DNA from: Verrucomicrobiota bacterium
GTDB taxonomy: Bacteria; Bacteroidota; Bacteroidia; Flavobacteriales_E; Vicingaceae
Reading direction: 5' to 3'
Assembly (NCBI GenBank): GCA_002713165.1
Contig: PAVT01000026.1
Location: 1-36,476 of the forward strand
Length of the DNA stretch: 36,476 nt
Below, one piece after another: positions 16,404-25,126 of the stretch (the first letter of the stretch is position 1; every line of letters starts with the position of its first letter). Under the pieces are notes generated by a model. The model made no database searches. It was not told where the DNA came from and saw only the letters and a program-made list of their open reading frames with translations. Both the position numbers and the translations under genes were made by a program.

Positions 16404-17422
16404 GCCCACACCTTTGTGCCCTCTGAACAATTCTTACAGATTTCAATTTGATCACGTCCTTTAAACAATTGAGAGCGAAAGCTTTTGTACTTATCGCTCT
16501 CCCAAATGGTATTAAAGGACTGTTCGACAACATTTCCCATCACAAATTGAGCATCTTTATCAAAGCAGCAGGGAATTACTTTACCATCCCAAGTAATTAC
16601 ACAAGAATGCCACATTTTCCAACAATGGTTGTCTAGCTTATTTTTAATCTCATACGTACCATCATGTTGTTTTCTGTACCGAGAGTATTGCTCATTATCA
16701 GGAATGAGAGGATTACCCTTTTTATAATCATATACCTGCGCAGTTTTAAAACGAAGCTCGTCTACGCCCAATTCATCAGCTAAAGCTTGAACTTCCTGCA
16801 TTTGATGTTCGTTGGGCTTTACCACCAAGAATTGAAAGATAAGGAGGGGGCTTTTCGAGTTGAGCATTTTTTTCCATTTAACGATGTTTTTTGTTCCTTC
16901 AATGACCTTTTCCAATTTTCCGCCAACTCTATATTGCTCATAGACTTCTTGCGATGTGCCATCAATGGAGATAATTAAACGATCCAAGCCAGATTCTACC
17001 GTTTTCTTTGCATTTTCGTCGTTTAAAAAGTGGGCATTGGTGGAGCTTGAGGTGTGCATTTTTTTTGAACGTGCATAACTGACCATATCCAAAAAATTGG
17101 GGTTGATGTATGGTTCCCCCTGAAAGTAGAACGATAGGTACAATGCGTTTTTTGAAAGCTCATCAATGGCTTTTTCGTACACCTCTTTTTTTAAATTGCC
17201 TGTAGGTCGTGAAAATGAGCGCAAACCACTGGGACATTCTGGACATGCCAGATTACAGGCTGTTGTGGGTTCAATCGCAAAAGCAATTGGAGATCCCCAA
17301 GTTTTGGGTGCGTTTGTCCATTTTGACCAATAAAAAGAGAGAAGCACCTTTATTCCATTCCAAATTCTTGGGAGATTTAGCTTCTTTAAGATGGCAATGT
17401 CGTCTTGAAAGGACTTTCTCAT
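16400..17422 (-). CDS. Radical SAM protein with C-terminal SPASM domain
   Basis: Radical SAM enzymes use a 4Fe-4S cluster to split SAM and form a 5'-deoxyadenosyl radical. In this 340-residue protein the cluster motif is CNLACPEC (Cys56, Cys60, Cys63 from the chosen start). It is followed by the barrel segments LYLSFYFQGEPYINP and LDRLIISIDGTSQEVYEQYR. The C-terminal SPASM region has Cys267, Cys274, the pair Cys285-286 in KVIPCCFDKD, and Cys329 and Cys332 in CKNCSEG, enough for at least one auxiliary cluster. The substrate is unknown: no small precursor peptide gene is visible beside it. Upstream in-frame starts at 17464 and 17503 would add a non-family-like extension and run into the divergent gene. 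ATG 17422 leaves a 73-base divergent gap. Confidence 0.88.
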   Translation of the reverse strand: MRKSFQDDIAILKKLNLPRIWNGIKVLLSFYWSKWTNAPKTWGSPIAFAIEPTTACNLACPECPSGLRSFSRPTGNLKKEVYEKAIDELSKNALYLSFYFQGEPYINPNFLDMVSYARSKKMHTSSSTNAHFLNDENAKKTVESGLDRLIISIDGTSQEVYEQYRVGGKLEKVIEGTKNIVKWKKMLNSKSPLLIFQFLVVKPNEHQMQEVQALADELGVDELRFKTAQVYDYKKGNPLIPDNEQYSRYRKQHDGTYEIKNKLDNHCWKMWHSCVITWDGKVIPCCFDKDAQFVMGNVVEQSFNTIWESDKYKSFRSQLFKGRDQIEICKNCSEGTKVWA

Positions 17423-17440
17423 TAATTTCGATCGTGGTAT

Positions 17441-17448
17441 CAAAAATA
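17441..17448 (-). promoter_or_regulatory. Putative -7 promoter element for the radical SAM gene
   Basis: Minus-strand TATTTTTG is an exact TAnnTTTG match ending 18 bases before the ATG at 17422. It supports this start over the two upstream ones, which would place the element inside the coding region. No clear -33 box. Confidence 0.4.
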
Positions 17449-17495
17449 CACAAGCCTTCTGCATGGTTAACGCTTTCAAAATCCGCTCCAACTTA

Positions 17496-19958
17496 ATGAG
17501 CAAATTTGTTTTCTTCGTTATTCTAATTTTTCCTTCAATTCTTTGGAGCCAGAATTATAGCAACAAGGTGATTGATTTTGAAACAAAAGAGCCCCTCGCA
17601 TTTGTAAATGTTGTTTTGAGCAATGAACGGCAAGGCACAACTTCAGATATCGATGGAAGATTCAATATTTCTTTGAAGAATGAAAATGAAATAGTTCACT
17701 TCACTTATGTTGGTTACCAACGATTGTCAATTTCAGCAAAAGAGTTGAAAGATAGAAATGAAGTTGTGGAACTTAAACGAGCTGCAGTACAAATCTCAGA
17801 GGTTGAAATTTTACCAGGTGTCAACCCAGCTCATCGTATTATTAACAATGCTATAGAAAATCGAAAAATCAACAACCCTGAAAAAGCAACTTCATTCTTT
17901 TATCAATCCTACAATAAACTCGTTTTCGCTATTGAGGCAGATAGCTTGATGGCTGAAAAAATAAGGACGACTCCATTTGAAGAGTTGGACAGCAATACCC
18001 AAGAGGCCGTTGAATTTATCGATTCCATGCATCTATTCATGATGGAATCTGTCTCTGAACGCAATCATTATCCTCCTAAAATGTCAAACGAAGTAGTGAT
18101 TGCATCCAAGGTTTCTGGCTTTAACAATCCCACATTCTCTTTAATCGGCACACAATTGCAGTCTTTCTCATTGTACAACGATTACATTGAACTTTTTTCG
18201 TATTCATACCTAAGTCCAATCAGTCCAGGAAGCGTCAATAAGTATTTGTTCATTCTAGAAGATACACTCTATAGCGGTTCAGACAGTGTTTTTGTCATTT
18301 CTTATCGCCCAAAACGCGGAAAGAATTTTGACGGCTTGAAAGGAGTCATCAGCATTAACACAGATCATTTTGCCGTCCAAAACTTTATTGCTGAAGCAAA
18401 AAGTGAAGAAGACCTAACAGTAAAAATTCAGCAGCAATACCAAAAGGTAGATAATCAACAGTGGTTCCCAATTCAGTTAAATACTTATTTGGTGTTTGAG
18501 TCATTAGAAGTGGACAATTTCTTTATTTATGGAGAAGGGCGGTCATATATAGACAGTATTGAATTGAAAGCGAGGATGGACAAACGTCAAATGGACAATG
18601 TGTTGCTTGCTGTTAGAGAAGATGCAGGTAAAAAAGAATTGGATTTTTGGGATCAATTTCGAAAAGAAGAATTATCTACGCAAGAGAAAAAGACGTATCA
18701 ATTTCTAGACAGTGTTGGAAATGAGATTAATCTCGACCAAAAATTTAAGGTGATTGAGAGTTTGGTCAGAGGAGCTGTTCCTTTAGGGCCAATTGATTTT
18801 AGACTAAATCGTCTGCTAGATTTCAATGGATATGAAGGATTTCGTTTAGGGTTAGGCGCAGAAACAAATCAAAAAGTACATAAAACACTGTCAATAGGAG
18901 GGTATGGTGCATACGGTTTTCGAGATCGTGCCTGGAAGTACGGCGGATATTCACAATGGAAAAAAGCAAACGGCAGTTTCATGAAAGCTCGCTTGAGCTA
19001 TGAAGATGATGTTGTTGAAAGTGGTGGCAGTCCTTTGCTGAATGAACGTGTCAATGTGTTTTCTTCAGAAGCCCTACGAGAGCTTTTTATCAACTTGATG
19101 GACAGCAGAAGAATGTATCAGTTTGAACTAGAACTACACCCATTGCGAGATCTACAAAGTGCTGTTTTTGTTAACCATCAATTGCGATCCATCAACAACA
19201 ATTACCTCTTTCAAAACGAAGCCAATTCAAGCAACCCTATATTAATTTCAAACTTTAAGCTTACAGAGGCAGGCATTAAAATGCGTTACTCCCCTGGTGA
19301 AAAGTATGTGAAAATGTTTGGTGTACAAACTGCAGTCACGAATTTTAATCCTGTATTTGATTTGAAATATAGCAGAGGGTTTGATCAATATGAAGGTGAT
19401 TTCACATATAACCGATTCGACTTTAAAGCCCAGAAGGCATTTAAACTAAGAAATCTTGGATTAACTATTCTTAGGCTGCACTCAGGATACATCGACAATG
19501 TACTTCCGATTACTGCATTGTACAGAGCCAATGGAATACTGACCAATGATGCGATACTTGCTGCAGATTTTAGTTTTCAGACCGCAAGGCCCAATGAATT
19601 TTTTCATGACAGGTACGTCAGCTTCTTTTTTAAACACAGTTTTCAAAACTTGCTCCTTAAAACCAAGTTCTTTAAGCCTGAAATAGCCTTAGTAAGTAAC
19701 ATAGGATGGGGTTCTATTTCTTCTAGAGAACGACATCAAGCATTTGATTTTAAAACCATGTCAAAAGGATTTTTTGAGGCTGGGATTCAGTTCGATCGAC
19801 TTTTCGGATTTGTTGATCGGATTTTGGAAGAAATAGAATTGGACGGTTTCAATTTTGGAAATTTCGGCCTTGGAATATACTATCGATACGGAGCTTACAG
19901 TTTTGCAGAAGTTGAAGATAACATCGCGATTAAAGCTACTTATTCAGTAAAATTCTAG
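17496..19958 (+). CDS. DUF5686 outer membrane protein with carboxypeptidase-like regulatory domain
   Basis: The protein has about 820 residues. A signal peptide (MSKFVFFVILIFPSILWSQ) is followed by a carboxypeptidase-D regulatory-like beta-sandwich (about 20-95: NKVIDFETKEPLAFVNVVLS, GTTSDIDGRFNISL, HFTYVGYQRLSI), the module that often precedes TonB-dependent or other outer membrane proteins in Bacteroidota. The middle contains the DUF5686 region (VNPAHRIINNAIENRKINNP, TSFFYQSYNKLVF, YDLYSGSD-like strands). The C-terminal half (about 450-820) is a series of amphipathic strands ending in IAIKATYSVKF, consistent with an outer membrane barrel. No TonB-dependent plug domain is seen. Function in the family is unknown. 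Met at 17463 is in frame but lies ahead of the signal peptide and in the divergent promoter area; 17496 is preferred. Confidence 0.85.
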   Translation: MSKFVFFVILIFPSILWSQNYSNKVIDFETKEPLAFVNVVLSNERQGTTSDIDGRFNISLKNENEIVHFTYVGYQRLSISAKELKDRNEVVELKRAAVQISEVEILPGVNPAHRIINNAIENRKINNPEKATSFFYQSYNKLVFAIEADSLMAEKIRTTPFEELDSNTQEAVEFIDSMHLFMMESVSERNHYPPKMSNEVVIASKVSGFNNPTFSLIGTQLQSFSLYNDYIELFSYSYLSPISPGSVNKYLFILEDTLYSGSDSVFVISYRPKRGKNFDGLKGVISINTDHFAVQNFIAEAKSEEDLTVKIQQQYQKVDNQQWFPIQLNTYLVFESLEVDNFFIYGEGRSYIDSIELKARMDKRQMDNVLLAVREDAGKKELDFWDQFRKEELSTQEKKTYQFLDSVGNEINLDQKFKVIESLVRGAVPLGPIDFRLNRLLDFNGYEGFRLGLGAETNQKVHKTLSIGGYGAYGFRDRAWKYGGYSQWKKANGSFMKARLSYEDDVVESGGSPLLNERVNVFSSEALRELFINLMDSRRMYQFELELHPLRDLQSAVFVNHQLRSINNNYLFQNEANSSNPILISNFKLTEAGIKMRYSPGEKYVKMFGVQTAVTNFNPVFDLKYSRGFDQYEGDFTYNRFDFKAQKAFKLRNLGLTILRLHSGYIDNVLPITALYRANGILTNDAILAADFSFQTARPNEFFHDRYVSFFFKHSFQNLLLKTKFFKPEIALVSNIGWGSISSRERHQAFDFKTMSKGFFEAGIQFDRLFGFVDRILEEIELDGFNFGNFGLGIYYRYGAYSFAEVEDNIAIKATYSVKF

Positions 19959-19981
19959 GTTGGAGTTTTAAAGCATGCACG

Positions 19982-20001
19982 AATGTCTTATTTTAGACAT
20001 T
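19982..20001. repeat. Perfect 7+7 inverted repeat at the promoter of the redox-glycosyltransferase operon
   Basis: AATGTCT (19982-19988), six-base spacer TATTTT, AGACATT (19995-20001). The right arm ends inside the TTTG -33 box (20000-20003). There is no T-run directly after it, so it fits an operator better than an intrinsic terminator for the DUF5686 gene, which ends 23 bases earlier. Confidence 0.5.
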
Positions 20002-20028
20002 TGGGTTTAAAAACTCAAAATACATTTG
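20000..20028 (+). promoter_or_regulatory. Bacteroidota-type promoter of the oxidoreductase-glycosyltransferase operon
   Basis: TTTG (20000-20003), a 17-base spacer, then TACATTTG (20021-20028): both halves match the Bacteroidota sigma factor consensus (TTTG at -33, TAnnTTTG at -7), and the ATG of the first gene follows 14 bases later. This is the best promoter in the window. Confidence 0.65.
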
Positions 20029-20042
20029 AAGCAAAGCAAGAG

Positions 20043-21350
20043 ATGAAACACATCGTAATTATTGGTAATGGCATTTCTGGAGTCACGGCTGCACGGCACA
20101 TTCGCAAAAATTCAGAGCATAAAATTACCATCATCTCGTCAGAAACTAAACATTTCTTTTCAAGAACTGCATTGATGTATGTCTATATGGGACATATGAA
20201 ATATGAGCATATAAAGCCCTATGCTGACGATTTTTGGGAAAAGAACAAAATTGAATTATTGTTCGATTATGTCCATCACATAAACTCAGATCAAAAAACA
20301 CTTAGCCTTCAATCCTCTGAGCCCTTGCATTATGACCAACTCATCATAGCCTGTGGTTCAAAGCCAAATAAATTTGGATGGAAAGGACAAGATCTTAAAG
20401 GCGTTCAAGGCTTATACAGTTGGCAAGACCTTGAACAAATGGAAGAGAACACCAAAGGAATTCAACGCGCAGTGATTGTAGGGGGTGGATTGATTGGCGT
20501 TGAAATGGCAGAAATGCTATTAAGTAGAGGGATAGAGGTGACCTTCCTTGTTCGTGAAAAACGATTTTGGGGCAGTGTTTTGCCCAAAGAGGAAGGTGAG
20601 TTGATCTCCAATCACATTGCTTCGCACCATGTAAACTTGATGTTTCAAACAGAGCTTGAAAGCATAGAAGCTAACGCGGACGGAAAGGTAAGCCATATAA
20701 CCACAAAAAATGGCGAAATAATAGATTGTCAATTTGTTGGCCTTACAGCTGGAGTGAGTCCAAACATTGAATTTTTGAAAAGTTCAGACATACATTCAGA
20801 TAGGGGAGTTCTGGTAAATGAATACCTTCAAACAAATGTTGAAGATGTCTATGCCATTGGCGACTGTGCCCAATTTCATCAGCATCCCACAGGTAGAAGA
20901 AACATTGAGCAAGTATGGTACACCGGAAAAATGATGGGAGAAACGGTTGCACAAAGCATTTGTCACCAGCCTACAAAATATGCTCCCGGGGTATGGTTTA
21001 ATTCAGCCAAATTTTTCGACATCGAATACCAAACATACGGATGGGTTTGGGCAGAAAAAAAGGAGCATGAAGAAAGCCTTTATTGGGAAGACCCTAACGG
21101 TAAAAAATGCATCAAACTCATTTACAATAAATCGACTCATATATTTTTAGGAGTAAATGTATTTGGCATTCGATTTAGTCATAGAGTTATGGATGATTGG
21201 ATCAAAAATGCGATTAATATTAATGATGTAGTTAAACATCTGCCTCAAGCCAACTTTGACCCCGAATTTTTTCAAAATGAATTTAAAGTCATCCAAAAAG
21301 TACTTAGCTCGCAATTGGAAGAGAAAAAAATAGCCTATGCCACAAATTGA
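20043..21350 (+). CDS. NAD(P)/FAD-dependent oxidoreductase (pyridine nucleotide-disulfide reductase-like fold)
   Basis: The 435-residue flavoprotein has an FAD-binding dinucleotide fold at the start (IVIIGNGISGVTAARHI, GxGxxG at 8-13). A NAD(P)H fold follows (AVIVGGGLIGVEMAEML, glycines at 147-152), then the second FAD motif VYAIGDCAQF (about 270-279). It lacks the redox-active CxxxxC of disulfide reductases, so it resembles the rubredoxin/nitrite-reductase-type NADH:acceptor oxidoreductases. The last 110 residues (from GVWFNSAKFFDIEYQTYG) are a separate domain I do not recognise. An in-frame ATG at 19983 would put the promoter inside the gene; MKHIVIIGNG at 20043 is the natural start. The stop overlaps the next gene, a polyferredoxin, by 14 bases. 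Passing electrons from NAD(P)H to that protein is the obvious inference. Confidence 0.88.
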   Translation: MKHIVIIGNGISGVTAARHIRKNSEHKITIISSETKHFFSRTALMYVYMGHMKYEHIKPYADDFWEKNKIELLFDYVHHINSDQKTLSLQSSEPLHYDQLIIACGSKPNKFGWKGQDLKGVQGLYSWQDLEQMEENTKGIQRAVIVGGGLIGVEMAEMLLSRGIEVTFLVREKRFWGSVLPKEEGELISNHIASHHVNLMFQTELESIEANADGKVSHITTKNGEIIDCQFVGLTAGVSPNIEFLKSSDIHSDRGVLVNEYLQTNVEDVYAIGDCAQFHQHPTGRRNIEQVWYTGKMMGETVAQSICHQPTKYAPGVWFNSAKFFDIEYQTYGWVWAEKKEHEESLYWEDPNGKKCIKLIYNKSTHIFLGVNVFGIRFSHRVMDDWIKNAININDVVKHLPQANFDPEFFQNEFKVIQKVLSSQLEEKKIAYATN

Positions 21351-22923
21351 TCAAGACATTTCTCTAACTGGGGGTCCTCCAATTACTTTAAAATCAACTC
21401 AAAAAGCAGGTACCTTTCTGGGACTCATGGGACTTTTCATTCTTTTATTGGCCAGTTTTAATGTTGATTTCCCGAATAAAGAAATCTGGCTTGCCTTGTC
21501 CCTTTCCTCCATTGCCATAGGCATAACGCTTTACGCTAAGGGACTGTATGGCAGCAAGCCGGCGTCCATCAAAAACGATTCACTTTGGTTCAATTCTATT
21601 AGCTCTCGAGGAACTTTTGGCTGGATGGCGGGAATATTTCTTACTTCTTTTTATGTAGTGCTTTACTTCTTTCCTCAATTCTTAGGTCTAAACAATGAAG
21701 GTGAAAATGGTGGTCTTATCAGTTTATTTGACCCTTTGAGTAGACTTTTGAGTGGCAATCCTGCGAGTCAATGGTTTGTTTATGGCACATTATACACAGT
21801 AGCCATAGTCTTTTTTGGAATAAAATTTATCTGGAAATACAGACACAACGCCTATCAAAGAATACGCACGATAAGTGTAATGTTCTTTCAAACCGCTTTT
21901 GCTTTTTTAATTCCTGAGTTTATGGCTAGATTGAATGACGCCGAAGGCTTTAACTTGCCCTATTATGACCTCAAAAGTATATGGCCCCTAAACTATTATG
22001 TGTTTGATCAATGGTCTGTAGATGGGCTGATCAGTTCAGGAACATTGGGATTGAGCATGCTTTTGTTTAGCGTCTTGTCCATTTTAGTAATTACACCCAT
22101 TTTAACCTATAAATATGGAAAAAGATGGTATTGCTCTTGGGTTTGTGGATGTGGTGGCTTGGCAGAAACTGCCGGCGATTCCTTCAGACAATTGTCCGAC
22201 AAGAGTGTCTTTGCATGGAAGGTAGAACGTTGGGTCATTCATTCAGTCTTGGTGTTTTCTGTAGTCATGACAACAGCGGTAATCTCTACTTATCTAGGAT
22301 ACGATTCTAATAAATACTGGCTTACTAAGGATGTGTTCCTACTTATTGTTGGAGGTATTTTGAGTCTTGTTTATTTACTAATAATGTTGTTCAAAAGAGC
22401 TGATTTAAAAAAGGATGCCGTGATAGGTGCTAGCGGCTATCTGATCATTATTTTTTCTTTGGTTGCGATTCATTATTTCAGCGGAAAACGCTTGTTCCTT
22501 TTTGATGCAGGGGAGTTAAGGTCTACCTACGGTTTCCTCATTGGTTCTGTATTCAGTGGTGTCATCGGAACAGGATTTTATCCCATTTTTGGCAATAGGG
22601 TGTGGTGCAGGTTTGGTTGTCCAATGGCTGCTATTTTAGGATTACAGCAACGTTTTTTTTCTAAATTCCGAATTACCACCAATGGCGGTCAATGTATTTC
22701 TTGTGGGAATTGTTCCACCTATTGCGAGATGGGCATTGATGTTAAATTTTATGCTCAAAAAGGACAAAACATTGTGCGCTCCTCCTGTGTAGGATGTGGC
22801 ATCTGTTCTGCAGTATGCCCCAGAGGAGTCCTGAAATTAGAGAATGGTGCTGACCACGGTGCTAGTCGCTATGCAGAAAATCCGATTACTTTTGGAAATG
22901 ATGGCATAAAACTCAATGTTTAA
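21337..22923 (+). CDS. Membrane polyferredoxin, NapH/NosR/CcoG-like 4Fe-4S protein
   Basis: The 528-residue protein has about ten predicted helices (e.g. near 25-45, 95-115, 233-255, 298-320, 332-352, 362-382, 398-418). Two membrane-edge Cys motifs of the NapH/NosR type are present: KRWYCSWVCGCGG (Cys266, 270, 272) and RVWCRFGCPMA (Cys424, 428). A C-terminal ferredoxin domain follows, with two 4Fe-4S sites: Cys453, 456, 459, 463 (CISCGNCSTYCEMG) and Cys484, 487, 490, 494 (CVGCGICSAVCPRG). Such proteins pass electrons between quinone or a flavoprotein and a periplasmic or membrane acceptor. The first motif departs from the usual CX3CP, having a third Cys and no Pro. It overlaps the oxidoreductase gene by 14 bases and the next glycosyltransferase gene by 8, which argues for a shared function. 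No nap, nos or cco genes are nearby. Confidence 0.87.
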   Translation: MPQIDQDISLTGGPPITLKSTQKAGTFLGLMGLFILLLASFNVDFPNKEIWLALSLSSIAIGITLYAKGLYGSKPASIKNDSLWFNSISSRGTFGWMAGIFLTSFYVVLYFFPQFLGLNNEGENGGLISLFDPLSRLLSGNPASQWFVYGTLYTVAIVFFGIKFIWKYRHNAYQRIRTISVMFFQTAFAFLIPEFMARLNDAEGFNLPYYDLKSIWPLNYYVFDQWSVDGLISSGTLGLSMLLFSVLSILVITPILTYKYGKRWYCSWVCGCGGLAETAGDSFRQLSDKSVFAWKVERWVIHSVLVFSVVMTTAVISTYLGYDSNKYWLTKDVFLLIVGGILSLVYLLIMLFKRADLKKDAVIGASGYLIIIFSLVAIHYFSGKRLFLFDAGELRSTYGFLIGSVFSGVIGTGFYPIFGNRVWCRFGCPMAAILGLQQRFFSKFRITTNGGQCISCGNCSTYCEMGIDVKFYAQKGQNIVRSSCVGCGICSAVCPRGVLKLENGADHGASRYAENPITFGNDGIKLNV

Positions 22924-23614
22924 AGACAAAAAGATTGTTGTAATCATTCCTGCTTTTAACGAAGAAAATGCAGTAGGCAAGGTCATTCAGGACATCCCAA
23001 CAGACATAGTGGATGAGGTAATTGTTGTGAACAACAATTCAACCGACCGCACCTCAGAATCGGCATTAAAAGAAGGTGCAACAGTGCTTTTTGAAGAGCG
23101 GAAAGGATATGGGAATGCTTGCTTGAAAGGCATGGAATACGTCGAAAATGAAATGGAAACCCCACCGGATATTTTGATATTTATCGACGCAGATTATTCT
23201 GATTATCCTGAACAAATGCCTGAGTTGATTCAACCAATTGCGAGTGGAGAAGCACAATTGGTAATTGGGTCAAGAGCAATTGGCAAAAGAGATGCGGGTT
23301 CGATGACTGTTCCACAGCTTTTTGGAAATTGGTTGGCCACTAGATTGATTCGCTTACTTTACGGCATTCACTTTACAGATCTTGGCCCTTTTAGAGCCAT
23401 TGATTATCCTGCCATTAAGACCTTGGATATGCAAGACAAAACCTACGGTTGGACTGTAGAAATGCAGGTAAAGGCAGCCAAATACGAACTAAAATGCAAA
23501 GAGGTACCCGTCAATTATCGCCAACGGATCGGTTTTTCAAAAATCAGCGGCACAGTGAAGGGCACTTTAATGGCAGGGTATAAGATTATCACCACCATAT
23601 TTAAATACCTTTGA
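22916..23614 (+). CDS. Family 2 glycosyltransferase, polyprenyl-phosphate sugar synthase-like
   Basis: This 232-residue GT-A enzyme has IPAFNEENAVGKVI (11-24), VVNNNSTDRTSESA (37-50), GYGNACLKGME and the metal-binding ILIFIDADYSDYPEQMP (DAD at 91-93). GSRAIGKRDAGSM and FTDLGPFRAIDY follow. The layout is that of DPM1/dolichyl-phosphate mannose synthase-like GT2 enzymes without C-terminal membrane helices. These load a nucleotide sugar onto a polyprenyl phosphate. Substrate specificity cannot be read. Its start overlaps the polyferredoxin gene by eight bases. A GT-C membrane enzyme, the class that uses polyprenyl-phosphate sugars, is encoded two genes downstream and would be a natural consumer of its product. 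Confidence 0.87.
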   Translation: MFKDKKIVVIIPAFNEENAVGKVIQDIPTDIVDEVIVVNNNSTDRTSESALKEGATVLFEERKGYGNACLKGMEYVENEMETPPDILIFIDADYSDYPEQMPELIQPIASGEAQLVIGSRAIGKRDAGSMTVPQLFGNWLATRLIRLLYGIHFTDLGPFRAIDYPAIKTLDMQDKTYGWTVEMQVKAAKYELKCKEVPVNYRQRIGFSKISGTVKGTLMAGYKIITTIFKYL

Positions 23615-23635
23615 AACCGTTAAGCTACTGAATCT

Positions 23636-25120
23636 ATGGAGATGATACTGATCGTAATTTATGGAGTAGCCCTACTGTTTATCTTTTGCTACAGCTTGAT
23701 TCAGATTCAGCTTGTCTACAAATACAAAAAGTACCAAAAGCTCAAATTAGCAAGAGCATCAGAAGATCAAAATCACGATTTCTTCCCAACAATAACTGTG
23801 CAGCTACCCATCTACAATGAAAAGTATGTTGCAGAACGACTGATTATGACAGTAGCCTCATTAGATTACCCAATCGATAAATTTGAGATACAGGTCCTTG
23901 ACGATTCTACAGATGAGAGCCATGAAATTTGTGAATCTACAGTGCATGAATTGCGGAAAAAAGGAATTGACATTCACTACATGCACAGAACAAACAGAAT
24001 TGGATTCAAAGCTGGAGCTTTGGCAGAAGGTTTAACCCTTGCAAAAGGTGACTTGATAGCAATATTCGATGCAGATTTTTTACCAAAGAAGGACTTTTTA
24101 AAACGCATCGTAGCACATTTTAAGGACGATTCCATCGGGATGGTGCAAACTAAGTGGGAGCATATCAATGAGCATTATTCTCTGCTTACACGCTTACAGG
24201 CCTTTGGATTGGATGCTCATTTTTCAGTAGAACAAGGTGGAAGAAATGCAGGTGGACACTTTATGAACTTCAATGGCACTGCAGGTATTTGGAGAAAAAC
24301 TGCCATTGAGTCTGCAGGAGGTTGGCAATCAGATACACTCACGGAAGATCTTGACTTGAGTTACAGGGCCCAACTGAAAGGATGGAAATTCCTTTTTCTC
24401 GAAGAGATGGGAGCCCCAGCAGAATTGCCTGCAGAAATGAATGCCCTAAAAAATCAACAATTCAGGTGGAACAAAGGAGCTGCTGAATGCACGCGCAAGA
24501 ATCTAGGCAAAGTGCTGAGGGCCAAAAAAATTCCTCTTGGCACCAAGCTCAATGCCATTTTTCACTTGATGAATTCAGCAGTTTTTATTTGCATTGTCGT
24601 CTTGGCCATTCTTAGCATTCCTATTTTAAGCATTAAAGAACACTACCCTGAGTATTCTTTATTGTTCAAAATCGCAACCTTCTTTCTTGTGACACTGCCA
24701 ATTTTGGCCATTTTCTATTGGACTTCCCTAAGACAATCCTGCAAGAATTGGTCGACTACATTCTTTGATTTCATCAAATTGTTCCCAGCATTTCTATCTG
24801 TTTCAATGGGCTTGTCTTTGCACAATGCGGTGGCTGTTCTTGAGGGTTATATAGGTAAAAAATCGCCTTTCATTCGAACACCTAAATTCAACCTTACAGA
24901 TGATCAAAGTAAAAAGTGGTCATCGAACATTTACCTCACAAGAAAAATGAGTCCACTCATTTGGCTTGAATTAATTTTTGCCCTGTACTTTCTTGGTGGT
25001 ATCCTATTGGGTTTCCATTATCATGATTTTGGGCTTATGCCATTTCATCTAATGCTCTTCATTGGCTTTGCCTACGTCGCTAGCTTCTCCTTCTTACACA
25101 CATTTAAATCAGCAAAATGA
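23636..25120 (+). CDS. Processive-type family 2 glycosyltransferase, BcsA/ceramide-glucosyltransferase-like
   Basis: The 494-residue membrane enzyme has one N-terminal helix (about 3-25) and a cytosolic GT-A domain with all the cellulose-synthase-type signatures: VQLPIYNE, LDDSTDES (Asp89-90), IFDADFLP (Asp145, Asp147), LTEDLDLSYRAQLKGW (TED at 236-238) and QQFRWNKG (274-280). Four or more C-terminal helices follow (about 305-330, 345-365, 430-460 and 465-490). A PilZ domain is absent, so direct cyclic-di-GMP control is unlikely. Relatives make beta-linked polysaccharides or transfer single sugars to lipid acceptors; the operon partners make a glycolipid product plausible. It starts 21 bases after the preceding GT2 gene. 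Confidence 0.88.
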   Translation: MEMILIVIYGVALLFIFCYSLIQIQLVYKYKKYQKLKLARASEDQNHDFFPTITVQLPIYNEKYVAERLIMTVASLDYPIDKFEIQVLDDSTDESHEICESTVHELRKKGIDIHYMHRTNRIGFKAGALAEGLTLAKGDLIAIFDADFLPKKDFLKRIVAHFKDDSIGMVQTKWEHINEHYSLLTRLQAFGLDAHFSVEQGGRNAGGHFMNFNGTAGIWRKTAIESAGGWQSDTLTEDLDLSYRAQLKGWKFLFLEEMGAPAELPAEMNALKNQQFRWNKGAAECTRKNLGKVLRAKKIPLGTKLNAIFHLMNSAVFICIVVLAILSIPILSIKEHYPEYSLLFKIATFFLVTLPILAIFYWTSLRQSCKNWSTTFFDFIKLFPAFLSVSMGLSLHNAVAVLEGYIGKKSPFIRTPKFNLTDDQSKKWSSNIYLTRKMSPLIWLELIFALYFLGGILLGFHYHDFGLMPFHLMLFIGFAYVASFSFLHTFKSAK

Positions 25121-25126
25121 TTCCCT

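Noticed and set aside
17423-17503. Longer radical SAM N-terminus and small peptide gene in the divergent gap
   Set aside because: The extension would cover the -7 element and the divergent gene's start; no ATG-led peptide with a core-like sequence was found in the gap.
19982-20001. Hairpin as intrinsic terminator of the DUF5686 gene
   Set aside because: The stem is only 7 A/T-rich base pairs and is followed by TTGGG rather than a T-run; its contact with the -33 box fits an operator better.
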